NCBI RefSeq assembly: GCF_030580915.1 | Contig: NZ_JAUQTA010000002.1 | Location: 62,001-126,000 of the forward strand | Source: Nocardioides jiangxiensis | Lineage (GTDB): Bacteria > Actinomycetota > Actinomycetes > Propionibacteriales > Nocardioidaceae | Length of the DNA: 64,000 bases | Reading direction: 5' to 3' | Shown: in pieces, positions 45,126 through 53,223 of the stretch | Layout of the letters: the number at the start of each line of letters is the position of its first letter | Numbering within the stretch: the first letter of the stretch is position 1 | Program-made: the position numbers and the translations under genes | Notes under the pieces: model-generated | Told to the model about the DNA's origin: nothing | Database searches by the model: none | The model's input: only the letters and a program-made list of their open reading frames with translations

Positions 45126-45198
45126 CGGGGCGTAGCGTAGTGGCTAGCGCGCCTGCTTTGGGAGCAGGAGATCGCAGGTTCGAGTCCTGTCGCCCCGA
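45126..45198 (+). tRNA. tRNA-Pro(TGG)
   Basis: Acceptor CGGGGCG/CGCCCCG, D arm with GGCTAGCGC, anticodon stem CCTGC/GCAGG enclosing TTTGGGA (anticodon TGG), T arm GCAGG-TTCGAGT-CCTGT. Discriminator A. It lies 23 bases after tRNA-Gly and 58 before tig, possibly on one transcript. Confidence 0.95.
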
Positions 45199-45256
45199 CA
45201 GCCACTGCAACGCAACAGACTCCCTGCATCACTCATCTATACCGAGGAGAAACACG

Positions 45257-46627
45257 GTGAAGAGCGCCGTCGAGACCCTGAACCCGACCCGGGTCAAGCT
45301 GACCGTCGAGGTCCCCTTCGAGGAGCTCAAGCCGAGCCTCGACGCGGCCTACAAGAAGGTCGCCGCGCAGGTCAACATCCCCGGTTTCCGCAAGGGCAAG
45401 GTCCCGCAGGCCGTCCTGGACCGTCAGGGCTACCGCGGCTTCGCGCTGGACGAGGCCGTCAACGCGGTCCTCCCGAAGGCCTACGGCGAGGCCCTCCAGG
45501 ACAACAACCTCGAGCCCCTCGGCCAGCCCGAGATCGAGGTCACGAAGTTCGAGGACAACGAGGCTCTCGAGTTCACCGCCGAGGTCGACGTGAAGCCGGA
45601 GATCACCCTCCCGGCCTACGACGGCCTCGAGGCCGAGGTCGAGGACATCACCCTCACCGACGAGGACGTCGAGGAGCAGATCGTTGCCCTCCGCGAGCGC
45701 TTCGCGACGCTCAACGACGTCGAGCGCGCTGCTGCCGACGGCGACTTCGTGACGATCGACCTGGTCGCCAGGAAGGACGGCGAGGTCGTCGAGGGCGCCG
45801 AGGTCTCCGGCATGTCCTACAAGGTCGGCCGCGGCGGCATGCTCGACGGTCTCGACGAGGCGCTCGTCGGCATGGCCGCGGGCGACGAGAAGACCTTCGG
45901 CTCCGAGCTGGTCGGCGGCGAGCTGGTCGGCGAGGCCGTCGACGTCACCGTCAAGGTCACCGGCGTCCAGGAGCAGGAGCTCCCGGCGTTCGACGACGAG
46001 TTCGCCCAGCTGGCCTCGGAGTTCGACACGGCCGACGAGCTGCGCGAGGACGTGCGCACCCGCCTCGGCAACGGCAAGCGCCTGGAGCAGGCCGCCGCCG
46101 CTCGTGACGCCGTCCTCGAGAAGCTCCTCGACCAGGTCGAGATCGCGCTCCCGGAGACGATCGTCACCGACGAGCTCAACGCCCGCCGCCAGCAGGTCGA
46201 GCAGCAGCTGATGTTCGCCGGCCTCTCGATGGAGAAGTACCTCGAGGAGGAGGGCCAGACGCAGGACGAGTTCGAGGCCGAGCTCGAGCGTCGCGTCCGC
46301 GACGCGATCACCGCGCAGTTCATCCTCGACGAGGTCGTCAAGGCCGAGCAGTTCGGTGTGGAGCAGCAGGAGCTCACGAACCACGTGCTCATGCGCGCCC
46401 AGCAGCAGGGCCAGGACCCGCAGAAGGCGTTCGAGCACCTGCAGGAGCACCCGCACCACATCCAGGAGTACGTCCAGGAGATCCTCCGCGGCAAGGCGCT
46501 CGCCTCGATCGTCGAGGGTGCCACCGTGAAGGACGCCTCCGGCAACGTCGTGGAGCTGAAGAACCTGCGCCCCGATGGCACCATCGGCGAGCCCGAGGTC
46601 GCCGACGACGACACGTCGGACGCCTGA
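45257..46627 (+). CDS. tig: Trigger factor, ribosome-associated chaperone and prolyl isomerase
   Basis: 456 residues. Ribosome-binding N-domain with the loop GFRKGKVPQAVLD (FRxGKxP), then an FKBP-type PPIase domain (about 150-245: DFVTIDLVARKDGEVV, GRGGMLDGLDEALVGMAAGDEKTF) and the helical C-domain chaperone arms. GTG 45257 is preceded by AGGAGAAAC. Downstream are clpP1-clpP2-clpX, the usual actinobacterial string, though here three additional genes intervene. Confidence 0.96.
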   Translation: MKSAVETLNPTRVKLTVEVPFEELKPSLDAAYKKVAAQVNIPGFRKGKVPQAVLDRQGYRGFALDEAVNAVLPKAYGEALQDNNLEPLGQPEIEVTKFEDNEALEFTAEVDVKPEITLPAYDGLEAEVEDITLTDEDVEEQIVALRERFATLNDVERAAADGDFVTIDLVARKDGEVVEGAEVSGMSYKVGRGGMLDGLDEALVGMAAGDEKTFGSELVGGELVGEAVDVTVKVTGVQEQELPAFDDEFAQLASEFDTADELREDVRTRLGNGKRLEQAAAARDAVLEKLLDQVEIALPETIVTDELNARRQQVEQQLMFAGLSMEKYLEEEGQTQDEFEAELERRVRDAITAQFILDEVVKAEQFGVEQQELTNHVLMRAQQQGQDPQKAFEHLQEHPHHIQEYVQEILRGKALASIVEGATVKDASGNVVELKNLRPDGTIGEPEVADDDTSDA

Positions 46628-46650
46628 GGCTCATCTGCCTGACCCAGCAT

Positions 46651-46686
46651 CGAGGCCCCGGGGACCGCACGGTCCCCGGGGCCTCG
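46651..46686. terminator. Strong terminator after tig
   Basis: Arms 46651-46667 and 46670-46686 pair perfectly over 17 bases (CGAGGCCCCGG start) with a 2-base apex, or a 4-base loop if one pair opens. Confidence 0.85.
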
Positions 46687-46811
46687 TGCCGTCCGCAGGC
46701 GCCCGTGGTGGCTGTCGCGTGACGGTATCCAGCGTGATCCGGACCGCAGTCCCCGCGTGACACGGACCGCAGCGAGTGCGCCGGGCGCCCTTGCGGTGGG
46801 AGACTTGTCCG

Positions 46812-47867
46812 GTGAACGCGTCCCCGCTCGTCCCTCTCGGTGACGACGAGTACGCCGTCTCCCTCCCGCCCGGTCAGCACCGGGGCCACCCGGACGCGCC
46901 GGACCCGTTCCGGACCGCCCAGCACATCGGTGAGGGCATCGCGGGGCGCGTGCAGTTCGGGCTGGGGCTGATCCGTGCGACCGCAGGCCTCGGCCTGCGC
47001 CTCGTGGCGCTGGGTCGCCGTCCGCTCGCGCTGGCCGCAGGCCCGCTGGGGCGCCAGCAGGTCCTCGAGCGGCAGAAGCTCACCCGGCCTCCGGTGGCCG
47101 TGCGGTTCCTCGACGAGGACCTCGAGCTGGAGACCGAGGACCTCGCTGTCGCCTACGGCGCCGAGGTCGACCCGATCGAGGCGGGTGACCACCTGGTGGT
47201 GTTCGTGCCGCAGCCGGGTGAGGACGAGCGGTCGTGGCGCCGTTCCGTGGAGGAGCTCGGCGGCACGTACGCCTCCCGGCTCTCCGGCCTGCTCGGCTGG
47301 ACCCCGGTGCAGCTCCGCGTCGACGACACCGTCGGCATCGGCAACGCCGCCGTCGAGCTCAGCGGCGTGCTGCAGGAGCTGGTCGAGGCGTGGCCCACCG
47401 CCGTACGCCGGATCGCGATCGTCGCGCACGGCACCGGTGGCCTGGTCGCCCGTGGCGCGCTGGGCGTCGTCGCGCCGGGGGAGCGGCCGTGGGCGGACCT
47501 CGTCACCGAGCTCGTCGCGCTCGGCACGCCGCACCTGCAGGCTGCTCCGCAGCGCTTCGCCCGCGAGGCCGGACGCCGGCTCGAGGAGCGGCTCGCCGGC
47601 ATCCTGGCGGCCGACGAGGAGATCGTCGACGTCCCGCCGCGCCGTGGAGTGCGCTACCTCCTGGTCACGGACCGTGCGATGGGGATGCCCAACCCTGCCG
47701 GTGCCGTGCTGGGCGGCATGCTCTGGTGGCGGCAGCGGGCGCTGCGCCAGGTCCGCCGGGCGCGCGACCTGTTCCCGACCGCCGAGCGCCACGAGGTCAC
47801 CCTCGGTGCCCAGTCCCTCGTGAACCACCCCGATGTCCACCGCTCGCTGATGGACTGGCTGCGCTGA
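46812..47867 (+). CDS. Catalytically dead lipase-like alpha/beta-hydrolase homologue
   Basis: 351 residues, paralogous to the next gene. Where the active lipase has [12 protein letters not shown] (oxyanion), GHSMGG (nucleophile Ser) and [10 protein letters not shown] (catalytic His), this protein has FVPQPGEDERSW, AHGTGG (Ser replaced by Gly207) and GAQSLVNHP (His replaced by Ala). All three sites are lost while the fold, including LVALGTPHLQAAPQR and the C-terminal NHPDVHRSLMDWL, is retained. It is therefore likely a non-enzymatic partner or regulator. GTG 46812 start. Lies between tig and the active copy. Confidence 0.75.
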   Translation: MNASPLVPLGDDEYAVSLPPGQHRGHPDAPDPFRTAQHIGEGIAGRVQFGLGLIRATAGLGLRLVALGRRPLALAAGPLGRQQVLERQKLTRPPVAVRFLDEDLELETEDLAVAYGAEVDPIEAGDHLVVFVPQPGEDERSWRRSVEELGGTYASRLSGLLGWTPVQLRVDDTVGIGNAAVELSGVLQELVEAWPTAVRRIAIVAHGTGGLVARGALGVVAPGERPWADLVTELVALGTPHLQAAPQRFAREAGRRLEERLAGILAADEEIVDVPPRRGVRYLLVTDRAMGMPNPAGAVLGGMLWWRQRALRQVRRARDLFPTAERHEVTLGAQSLVNHPDVHRSLMDWLR

Positions 47868-47884
47868 GCGTGTGACGCAGATCG

Positions 47885-47902
47885 AGTGGACAACTGTTCA
47901 CT
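47885..47902. promoter_or_regulatory. Candidate TetR-type operator upstream of the active lipase gene
   Basis: AGTGnACAnnTGTnCACT, an imperfect but clear 18-bp inverted repeat, lies 21 bases before ATG 47923. Its form resembles TetR-family operators. No regulator gene is adjacent. Confidence 0.45.
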
Positions 47903-47922
47903 GAAAACGGACACTAGGCGTC

Positions 47923-49134
47923 ATGTCCGCCCTTGAGCCCGCTCCCGCAGCTGCCCGTGTCGTCGCCACGGCGTCCACCGACGGAGCCACCCTCCACGGC
48001 ACCGGCGCCCTCGCCGCGACGTACGCCGAGGACCTGCTGCTCGGCACCGTCCGCGACACCCACCTCGCGATCGCGAACCGTGTCTGGGGGCTGGTCAACC
48101 CGGCGACCGCCGGCGCCGCGAAGCCCTCCCAGCTCGTGCACGACGCCATCGCCGGCGGCATCTACGCGTCGCTGGGTGCCGGACTGCGTGCCGGTGCGAA
48201 GGTGCTCGACCGCCAGGACCGCAAGGGCCGCGGTCGACGCACCGAGGACCTCCGCCTCGGCCGGCACGTCACGTCCGTGGTCAACGGCCTGATCGGTGAC
48301 CGGCTGACCGAGGACGGCAGCTCCAGCGCGATCCGGATGGCGGTGCGCGACGGCGGGCACGACGTGCCGATGACTCCGCAGGGCCTGCGTGCCGCGTTCC
48401 CGCAGGCCAGCGGGCAGGTCGTCGTCTTCGTGCACGGCCTCATGGAGCACGACGAGCACTGGGACCGTCGCGCCGACGAGCTGCCGTCGTACGGCGCGGC
48501 CCTCGCCGCCACGGGGGAGTGGTCGCCGGTCCGGCTCCGCGTCAACACCGGCCTCTCGATCGCCGAGAACGGCGTCGCCCTCGCAGCCCTGCTGGACGAG
48601 CTCGTCGCGGGCTGGCCCGCGCCCGTGACCCGCATCGCGCTCGTGGGCCACTCCATGGGCGGCCTGATCATCCGCCGCGCCTGCGTCGTCGACACCGGCG
48701 CGCCGGAGCCGTGGCGCGAGCTGGTCACGGACGTCGTCATGCTCGGCACTCCTCACCTGGGCGCGCCGCTGGAGCGGCTCGTCCACGGCGGTGCGTGGGC
48801 GCTCGGCAAGCTGCCCGAGGTGCGCTCCATCGGTCGCATCCTCGACACCCGCTCCGTCGGCATCTCGGACCTGCGTCGCGGCGTCCGCGACGAGGTCGCC
48901 CGGCTGCCGCACGTGCGCTACCACCTCGTGTCCGCCACCCTCGGCCCGACGGTCTTCCATCCCCTCAGCGTGGCGTTCGGCGACCTGCTGGTCCGCCACC
49001 CCTCGGCCATGGGACGCTCGGGCCGCATCGACCTCTTCCCGGGGGCCAGCACGCTGCACCTGCCCAACACCGACCACTTCGGGTTGCTCAACCACCCCGA
49101 GGTGCACCGCAAGCTGAAGGAGTGGCTCGCATGA
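47923..49134 (+). CDS. Alpha/beta-hydrolase, lipase/PGAP1-like
   Basis: 403 residues. Oxyanion motif [14 protein letters not shown], nucleophile Ser244 in VGHSMGGLI, the Asp in the following strands, and the catalytic His in [18 protein letters not shown] long N-terminal extension (about 1-160) precedes the hydrolase fold. No signal peptide. Substrate probably an acyl ester of a lipid or wax; uncertain. It overlaps the SRPBCC gene downstream (ATGA at 49131-49134). The dead paralogue lies directly upstream. Confidence 0.83.
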   Translation: MSALEPAPAAARVVATASTDGATLHGTGALAATYAEDLLLGTVRDTHLAIANRVWGLVNPATAGAAKPSQLVHDAIAGGIYASLGAGLRAGAKVLDRQDRKGRGRRTEDLRLGRHVTSVVNGLIGDRLTEDGSSSAIRMAVRDGGHDVPMTPQGLRAAFPQASGQVVVFVHGLMEHDEHWDRRADELPSYGAALAATGEWSPVRLRVNTGLSIAENGVALAALLDELVAGWPAPVTRIALVGHSMGGLIIRRACVVDTGAPEPWRELVTDVVMLGTPHLGAPLERLVHGGAWALGKLPEVRSIGRILDTRSVGISDLRRGVRDEVARLPHVRYHLVSATLGPTVFHPLSVAFGDLLVRHPSAMGRSGRIDLFPGASTLHLPNTDHFGLLNHPEVHRKLKEWLA

Positions 49135-49616
49135 CCGAGTCCCGTCTGCCCACCCTCCCCGCCGACCGGGAGCTGCGCGCGGAGACCGTGGTCGACGCGC
49201 CGGTGGCGGCCGTGTGGGCGGCCCTGACCGACCTGAGGCGGATGCCGGAGTGGAGCCCCGAGCTCCTCGCCATGACCCCGCTCAAGCGCGGCGGCCTGCG
49301 GCTGGGCCAGTGGTACCTCGGGTGGAACCGCAAGGGACTGGCCGTCTGGCCGAGCCGCAGCATCGTCACCCAGCTCGACCCCGAGCGGACCCTCGCCTGG
49401 CACACGGCGACCTCGGGCGCGACCTGGATCTTCGAGCTTGCAGCGGAGGGGGAGGGCACGCGCCTCGTGCAGCGTCGCCCGGTGCCCCGGCTGACCTGGA
49501 TCTCGCGGATCTACGCGCCCCTCATGCTCGGGGGCGGCGCCGCACACGCCGACGCCCTCGAGGCGGACATGGGTGTCACCCTGTCCCGGCTCAAGGCTGC
49601 TGTCGAGCGCCGCTGA
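49131..49616 (+). CDS. SRPBCC family protein (polyketide cyclase/START-like)
   Basis: 161 residues. [31 protein letters not shown] is the N-terminal strand, helix and turn typical of the SRPBCC fold; [19 protein letters not shown] and the long C-terminal helix [17 protein letters not shown] follow. The cavity binds hydrophobic ligands. Its ATG overlaps the lipase stop, so it may carry a product of that enzyme. Confidence 0.8.
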   Translation: MTESRLPTLPADRELRAETVVDAPVAAVWAALTDLRRMPEWSPELLAMTPLKRGGLRLGQWYLGWNRKGLAVWPSRSIVTQLDPERTLAWHTATSGATWIFELAAEGEGTRLVQRRPVPRLTWISRIYAPLMLGGGAAHADALEADMGVTLSRLKAAVERR

Positions 49617-49722
49617 CCCGGTGCGGACCCCGCGGGGACCCCGCGCAGCCCCCGCTCGTGCGGCGAAATCTGCTGTCGGCGAACAGGGCGGTGTATGCCG
49701 TGGAAATGTCGGTCGCCGCGGC

Positions 49723-49728
49723 TACTGT
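49723..49728 (+). promoter_or_regulatory. -10 box for clpP1
   Basis: TACTGT ends 7 bases before GTG 49736. No Shine-Dalgarno sequence precedes the GTG, and the message is probably leaderless. Confidence 0.45.
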
Positions 49729-49735
49729 CGGCGAC

Positions 49736-50359
49736 GTGAACCAGATCTCCAGCCCCCAGATGGACGGCGGCACCTCGCCGTCGTACGGCCTCGACGCGGA
49801 TGTCTACCAGCGGCTGCTCCGTGAGCGCATCGTCTTCCTCGGCTCCGAGGTGCGCGACCAGAACGCCAACGCGATCTGCGCGCAGCTCCTCCTGCTCTCC
49901 GCGGAGGACCCGGAGGCCGACATCTTCCTGCACATCAACAGCCCTGGCGGCTCGGTGACGGCGGGCATGGCGATCTACGACACCATGAACTACATCCCCA
50001 ACGACATCGTCACCGTCGGCATGGGCCTGGCTGCGTCGATGGGCCAGTTCCTCCTGTGCGCCGGCACGCCGGGCAAGCGCTACGCCCTGCCCCACGCGCG
50101 CATCATGATGCACCAGCCGTCCTCCGGCATGGGTGGCTCCGCCTCCGACATCAAGATCCAGGCGCAGCAGTCGATCCACGTGAAGAAGGTCCTCACCGAG
50201 CTCATCGCCGAGCACACCGGCCAGACCGTCGAGCAGATCACCGAGGACGCCGACCGCGACCGCTGGTTCACCGCGCAGGAGGCCCTGGAGTACGGCCTCG
50301 TCGACCAGGTGATCAAGTCGGCCAAGGAAGCCGTCGACCAGGGCCGTCCGGCCCGCTGA
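49736..50359 (+). CDS. clpP1: ATP-dependent Clp protease proteolytic subunit 1
   Basis: 207 residues. Catalytic Ser101 in [11 protein letters not shown], His126 in [11 protein letters not shown], and Asp in the ITEDADRD region near 175. The [48 protein letters not shown] pattern is typical. The actinobacterial protease is a mixed ClpP1P2 tetradecamer. Alternative starts further upstream exist, but GTG 49736 sits behind a TANNNT box and gives the usual length. Confidence 0.94.
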   Translation: MNQISSPQMDGGTSPSYGLDADVYQRLLRERIVFLGSEVRDQNANAICAQLLLLSAEDPEADIFLHINSPGGSVTAGMAIYDTMNYIPNDIVTVGMGLAASMGQFLLCAGTPGKRYALPHARIMMHQPSSGMGGSASDIKIQAQQSIHVKKVLTELIAEHTGQTVEQITEDADRDRWFTAQEALEYGLVDQVIKSAKEAVDQGRPAR

Positions 50360-50388
50360 CCTGCCTCACTGACGAGAAGAGAAGACGC

Positions 50389-50994
50389 ATGAACTACTAC
50401 ATCCCGCAGTGGGAAGAGCGCACGTCCTACGGCATCCGCCGGATCGACCCCTACGCCAAGCTCTTCGAGGACCGGATCATCTTCCTCGGCACCCCGATCA
50501 GCGACGACGTGGCCAACGCGGTCATGGCCCAGCTGCTCTGCCTCGAGTCGATGGACCCCGACCGCGACATCCAGATCTACATCAACTCGCCCGGTGGCTC
50601 GTTCACGGCGCTGACGGCGATCTACGACACGATGAAGTTCATCAAGCCCGACGTGCAGACGGTCTGCCTGGGCCAGGCTGCCTCGGCCGCCGCGATCCTG
50701 CTCGCTGCCGGCGCCCCCGGCAAGCGTCTCGCGCTGCCCAACAGCCGGATCCTGATCCACCAGCCCTACACCGAGGGCACGTTCGGCCAGACCTCCGACA
50801 TCGAGATCCAGGCCAACGAGATCCTCCGCATGCGCGAGCTGCTGGAGAAGATGATCTCGGAGCACTCCGGCAAGGATGTGGAGCAGGTCAGCCGCGACAT
50901 CGAGCGCGACAAGATCCTGACCGCCGAGGCGGCGCTGGAGTACGGCCTGATCGACGGCGTGCTCGAGTCGCGCAAGGCCGCGGCGTTCATCTGA
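50389..50994 (+). CDS. clpP2: ATP-dependent Clp protease proteolytic subunit 2
   Basis: 201 residues. Catalytic Ser99 ([10 protein letters not shown]) and His124 ([11 protein letters not shown]). The start region [34 protein letters not shown] is typical of the second actinobacterial paralogue. ATG 50389 follows GAGAAGAGAAG. It lies 29 bases after clpP1 and a hairpin (51005-51040) divides it from clpX. Confidence 0.94.
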   Translation: MNYYIPQWEERTSYGIRRIDPYAKLFEDRIIFLGTPISDDVANAVMAQLLCLESMDPDRDIQIYINSPGGSFTALTAIYDTMKFIKPDVQTVCLGQAASAAAILLAAGAPGKRLALPNSRILIHQPYTEGTFGQTSDIEIQANEILRMRELLEKMISEHSGKDVEQVSRDIERDKILTAEAALEYGLIDGVLESRKAAAFI

Positions 50995-51004
50995 CACAAG
51001 TCGG

Positions 51005-51040
51005 CCTCCGTGTCGGGCCCCGAAAGGGCCCGACCGGAGG
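51005..51040 (+). terminator. Hairpin between clpP2 and clpX
   Basis: Arms CCTCCG+GTCGGGCCC (51005-51020, with one T bulge at 51011) pair with GGGCCCGAC+CGGAGG (51026-51040), a 15-bp stem. It could be a terminator or attenuator; a TACCGT box right after it (51041-51046) could then drive clpX separately. Confidence 0.55.
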
Positions 51041-51081
51041 TACCGTCGACAAGCTGAACTGGTTGAGAGAAGAGGAACCCC

Positions 51082-52359
51082 GTGGCACGCATTGGTGACG
51101 GTGGCGACCTGCTGAAGTGCTCCTTCTGCGGGAAGAGCCAGAAGCAGGTCAAGAAGCTCATCGCGGGCCCCGGCGTCTACATCTGCGACGAGTGCATCGA
51201 TCTCTGCAACGAGATCATCGAGGAGGAGCTCAGCGAGGGCACGGAGGTCGGCCTCGAGGAGCTGCCCAAGCCGCGCGAGATCTTCGAGTTCCTCAACTCC
51301 TACGTGGTCGGCCAGGAGCAGGCGAAGAAGTCGCTCGCCGTAGCGGTCTACAACCACTACAAGCGGGTGCAGGCAGGTGCGACGCTGGCCGGCAAGCACG
51401 CCAAGGACGAGGTCGAGGTGGCGAAGTCCAACATCCTCGTCATCGGCCCGACGGGCTGCGGCAAGACCTACCTCGCGCAGACGCTGGCGCGGATGCTCAA
51501 CGTGCCGTTCGCCATCGCCGACGCGACGGCGCTGACGGAGGCGGGCTACGTGGGCGAGGACGTGGAGAACATCCTGCTCAAGCTGATCCAGGCCGCTGAC
51601 TACGACGTCAAGAAGGCCGAGACCGGCATCATCTACATCGACGAGATCGACAAGGTCGCCCGCAAGGCGGAGAACCCCTCGATCACGCGTGACGTCTCGG
51701 GTGAAGGCGTCCAGCAGGCGCTGCTGAAGATCCTCGAGGGCACCTCCGCCTCGGTCCCGCCGCAGGGCGGTCGCAAGCACCCGCACCAGGAGTTCATCCA
51801 GATCGACACCACGAACATCCTGTTCGTCGTCGGCGGTGCGTTCGCGGGCCTCGACCACATCATCGAGCAGCGGGTCGGCAAGAAGTCGCTCGGATTCACG
51901 GCCGAGGTGAAGGGCCAGCAGGAGCGCGAGGAGCAGGACCTCCTCGCCCAGGTCCGCCCCGAGGACCTCACCAAGTTCGGCCTGATCCCCGAGTTCATCG
52001 GCCGCCTGCCGCTGATCGCGAGCGTCGCCAAGCTCGACGAGACCGCCCTCGTGCAGATCCTCACCGAGCCGAAGAACGCCTTGGTCAAGCAGTACCAGAA
52101 GCTCTTCGAGCTCGACGGGGTCGAGCTGGAGTTCACCGACGACGCCGTCAAGGCGATCGCGGTCAAGGCGCTCGAGCGCGGCACCGGTGCCCGTGGCCTC
52201 CGCGCCATCATCGAGGAGACCCTCCTCTACGTGATGTACGACGTCCCCTCCCGCGGCGACATCGCCCGCGTCATCGTCACCGGCGAGGTCGTCAACGACG
52301 GCGTCGAGCCGACGCTCGTCCCGCGCGACGAGGAGCCGAAGAAGAAGAAGTCGGCCTGA
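51082..52359 (+). CDS. clpX: ATP-dependent Clp protease ATP-binding subunit ClpX
   Basis: 425 residues. N-terminal zinc domain with Cys13, Cys16, Cys35 and Cys38; AAA+ module with Walker A GPTGCGKT (about 119-126), Walker [10 protein letters not shown], the pore loop GYVGEDVEN and the IGF-like loop LGF in [12 protein letters not shown], used to dock on ClpP. Unfolds tagged proteins and feeds them to ClpP1P2. GTG 51082 has AGAGGAACC upstream. Ends in KKKK. Confidence 0.97.
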   Translation: MARIGDGGDLLKCSFCGKSQKQVKKLIAGPGVYICDECIDLCNEIIEEELSEGTEVGLEELPKPREIFEFLNSYVVGQEQAKKSLAVAVYNHYKRVQAGATLAGKHAKDEVEVAKSNILVIGPTGCGKTYLAQTLARMLNVPFAIADATALTEAGYVGEDVENILLKLIQAADYDVKKAETGIIYIDEIDKVARKAENPSITRDVSGEGVQQALLKILEGTSASVPPQGGRKHPHQEFIQIDTTNILFVVGGAFAGLDHIIEQRVGKKSLGFTAEVKGQQEREEQDLLAQVRPEDLTKFGLIPEFIGRLPLIASVAKLDETALVQILTEPKNALVKQYQKLFELDGVELEFTDDAVKAIAVKALERGTGARGLRAIIEETLLYVMYDVPSRGDIARVIVTGEVVNDGVEPTLVPRDEEPKKKKSA

Positions 52360-52376
52360 CCGACCCGCAGCACCTG

Positions 52377-52409
52377 CTACGACCGTCCCGCACAGCGGGG
52401 CGGTCGTAG
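52377..52409. terminator. Terminator after clpX
   Basis: CTACGACCG... pairs with ...CGGTCGTAG over 14 positions with one G-T wobble (52377-52390 with 52396-52409), followed by TCCTTT. Confidence 0.8.
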
Positions 52410-52497
52410 TCCTTTCGGGCCATTTCGCGGAAGTGTGCACCGGTCTCGCTCAGGAACGGGGAGACTTGACCCGAGGGAGCCAGCAAGGGAGGGGACC

Positions 52498-53046
52498 ATG
52501 GACGCATCGCATGCACGGCCACTCACGGCCTACGCGGCACTGTGTGCTGCCGCGGTGGTCGTCCTCGTCCAGGGCATCTCGCCCGGCAACCCCGTTGCTG
52601 ACTCGGTCGCGCGCGCGGGTGGTCCTGCGCCCATGTACGACGCCGTCCGCAGCGTCTCTCTCGCGGCCAAGGAGCTCGGGCACGTCAGCAGCGAGGTGGC
52701 CTCCGCGGTCGCCGGCACCGTCGTACCCGCCGTGGTGAGCGTGGTTCCGGTCTCGGGCCCGCACACTGCCTCAGGTGGCGGGCACCGCGCTGCGACGACC
52801 GGTCATGCATCCGCAGCCGTCACGGTGCAGACGGTCAAGCACGCCGGCCCGGCCGTCTCGGTCGCGCCGCGCAGCAGTGGCCCGACCCAGATGGGTCATC
52901 ACCAGGCGAAGCGTGCGACCGCACACACGACCGCGCAGGCCCAGCGCAAGGCCGACCACGCCGCCGCCAAGACCCGTCGTGCCGCAGCCAAGGCCGACCG
53001 CAAGCCCGGCCACGCTGCCACGCGCGCCGCGCAGCACCCTCGCTGA
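52498..53046 (+). CDS. Small Ala/His/Lys-rich exported-type protein
   Basis: 182 residues. An N-terminal hydrophobic stretch (about 11-26, YAALCAAAVVVLVQGI) can act as a signal anchor. The rest is low-complexity: Ala/Val/Ser rich, then His-rich pairs (GHHQAKRATAHTTAQ) and a Lys/Arg/Ala-rich tail (KADHAAAKTRRAAAKADRK) resembling histone-H1-like sequences. I cannot assign a family. The composition is unlike neighbouring genes. The gene ends at palindromic repeat locus D. AGGGAGGGG gives a ribosome site before ATG 52498. Confidence 0.6.
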   Translation: MDASHARPLTAYAALCAAAVVVLVQGISPGNPVADSVARAGGPAPMYDAVRSVSLAAKELGHVSSEVASAVAGTVVPAVVSVVPVSGPHTASGGGHRAATTGHASAAVTVQTVKHAGPAVSVAPRSSGPTQMGHHQAKRATAHTTAQAQRKADHAAAKTRRAAAKADRKPGHAATRAAQHPR

Positions 53047-53050
53047 TCCC

Positions 53051-53154
53051 GCCGAGACGGGCCTCGTGCCGCGTCGAGACGGGCCTTGTGCCGCGACGAT
53101 GGTGCGACCGACGTCTCGGCACAAGCCTCGTCTCGGCACAAGCCTCGTCTCGGC
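53051..53154. repeat. Palindromic repeat family, locus D
   Basis: Forward copies CGAGACGGGCCTCGTGCC (53053-53070) and CGAGACGGGCCTTGTGCC (53075-53092, period 22), a divergent centre, then a cut-off inverted piece and inverted copies GGCACAAGCCTCGTCTCG at 53118-53135 and 53135-53152 (period 17). It occupies the convergent gap between the low-complexity gene and valS. It keeps the 2+2 architecture of loci A and B but not their CTGTCCACAG centre. Confidence 0.9.
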
Positions 53155-53223
53155 GCAGGGGAGTGGAACGGCGAACGCCGCGCCGGGGCACCCTGAGGGT
53201 GCGCCGGCGCGGCGTCCTGCGTG

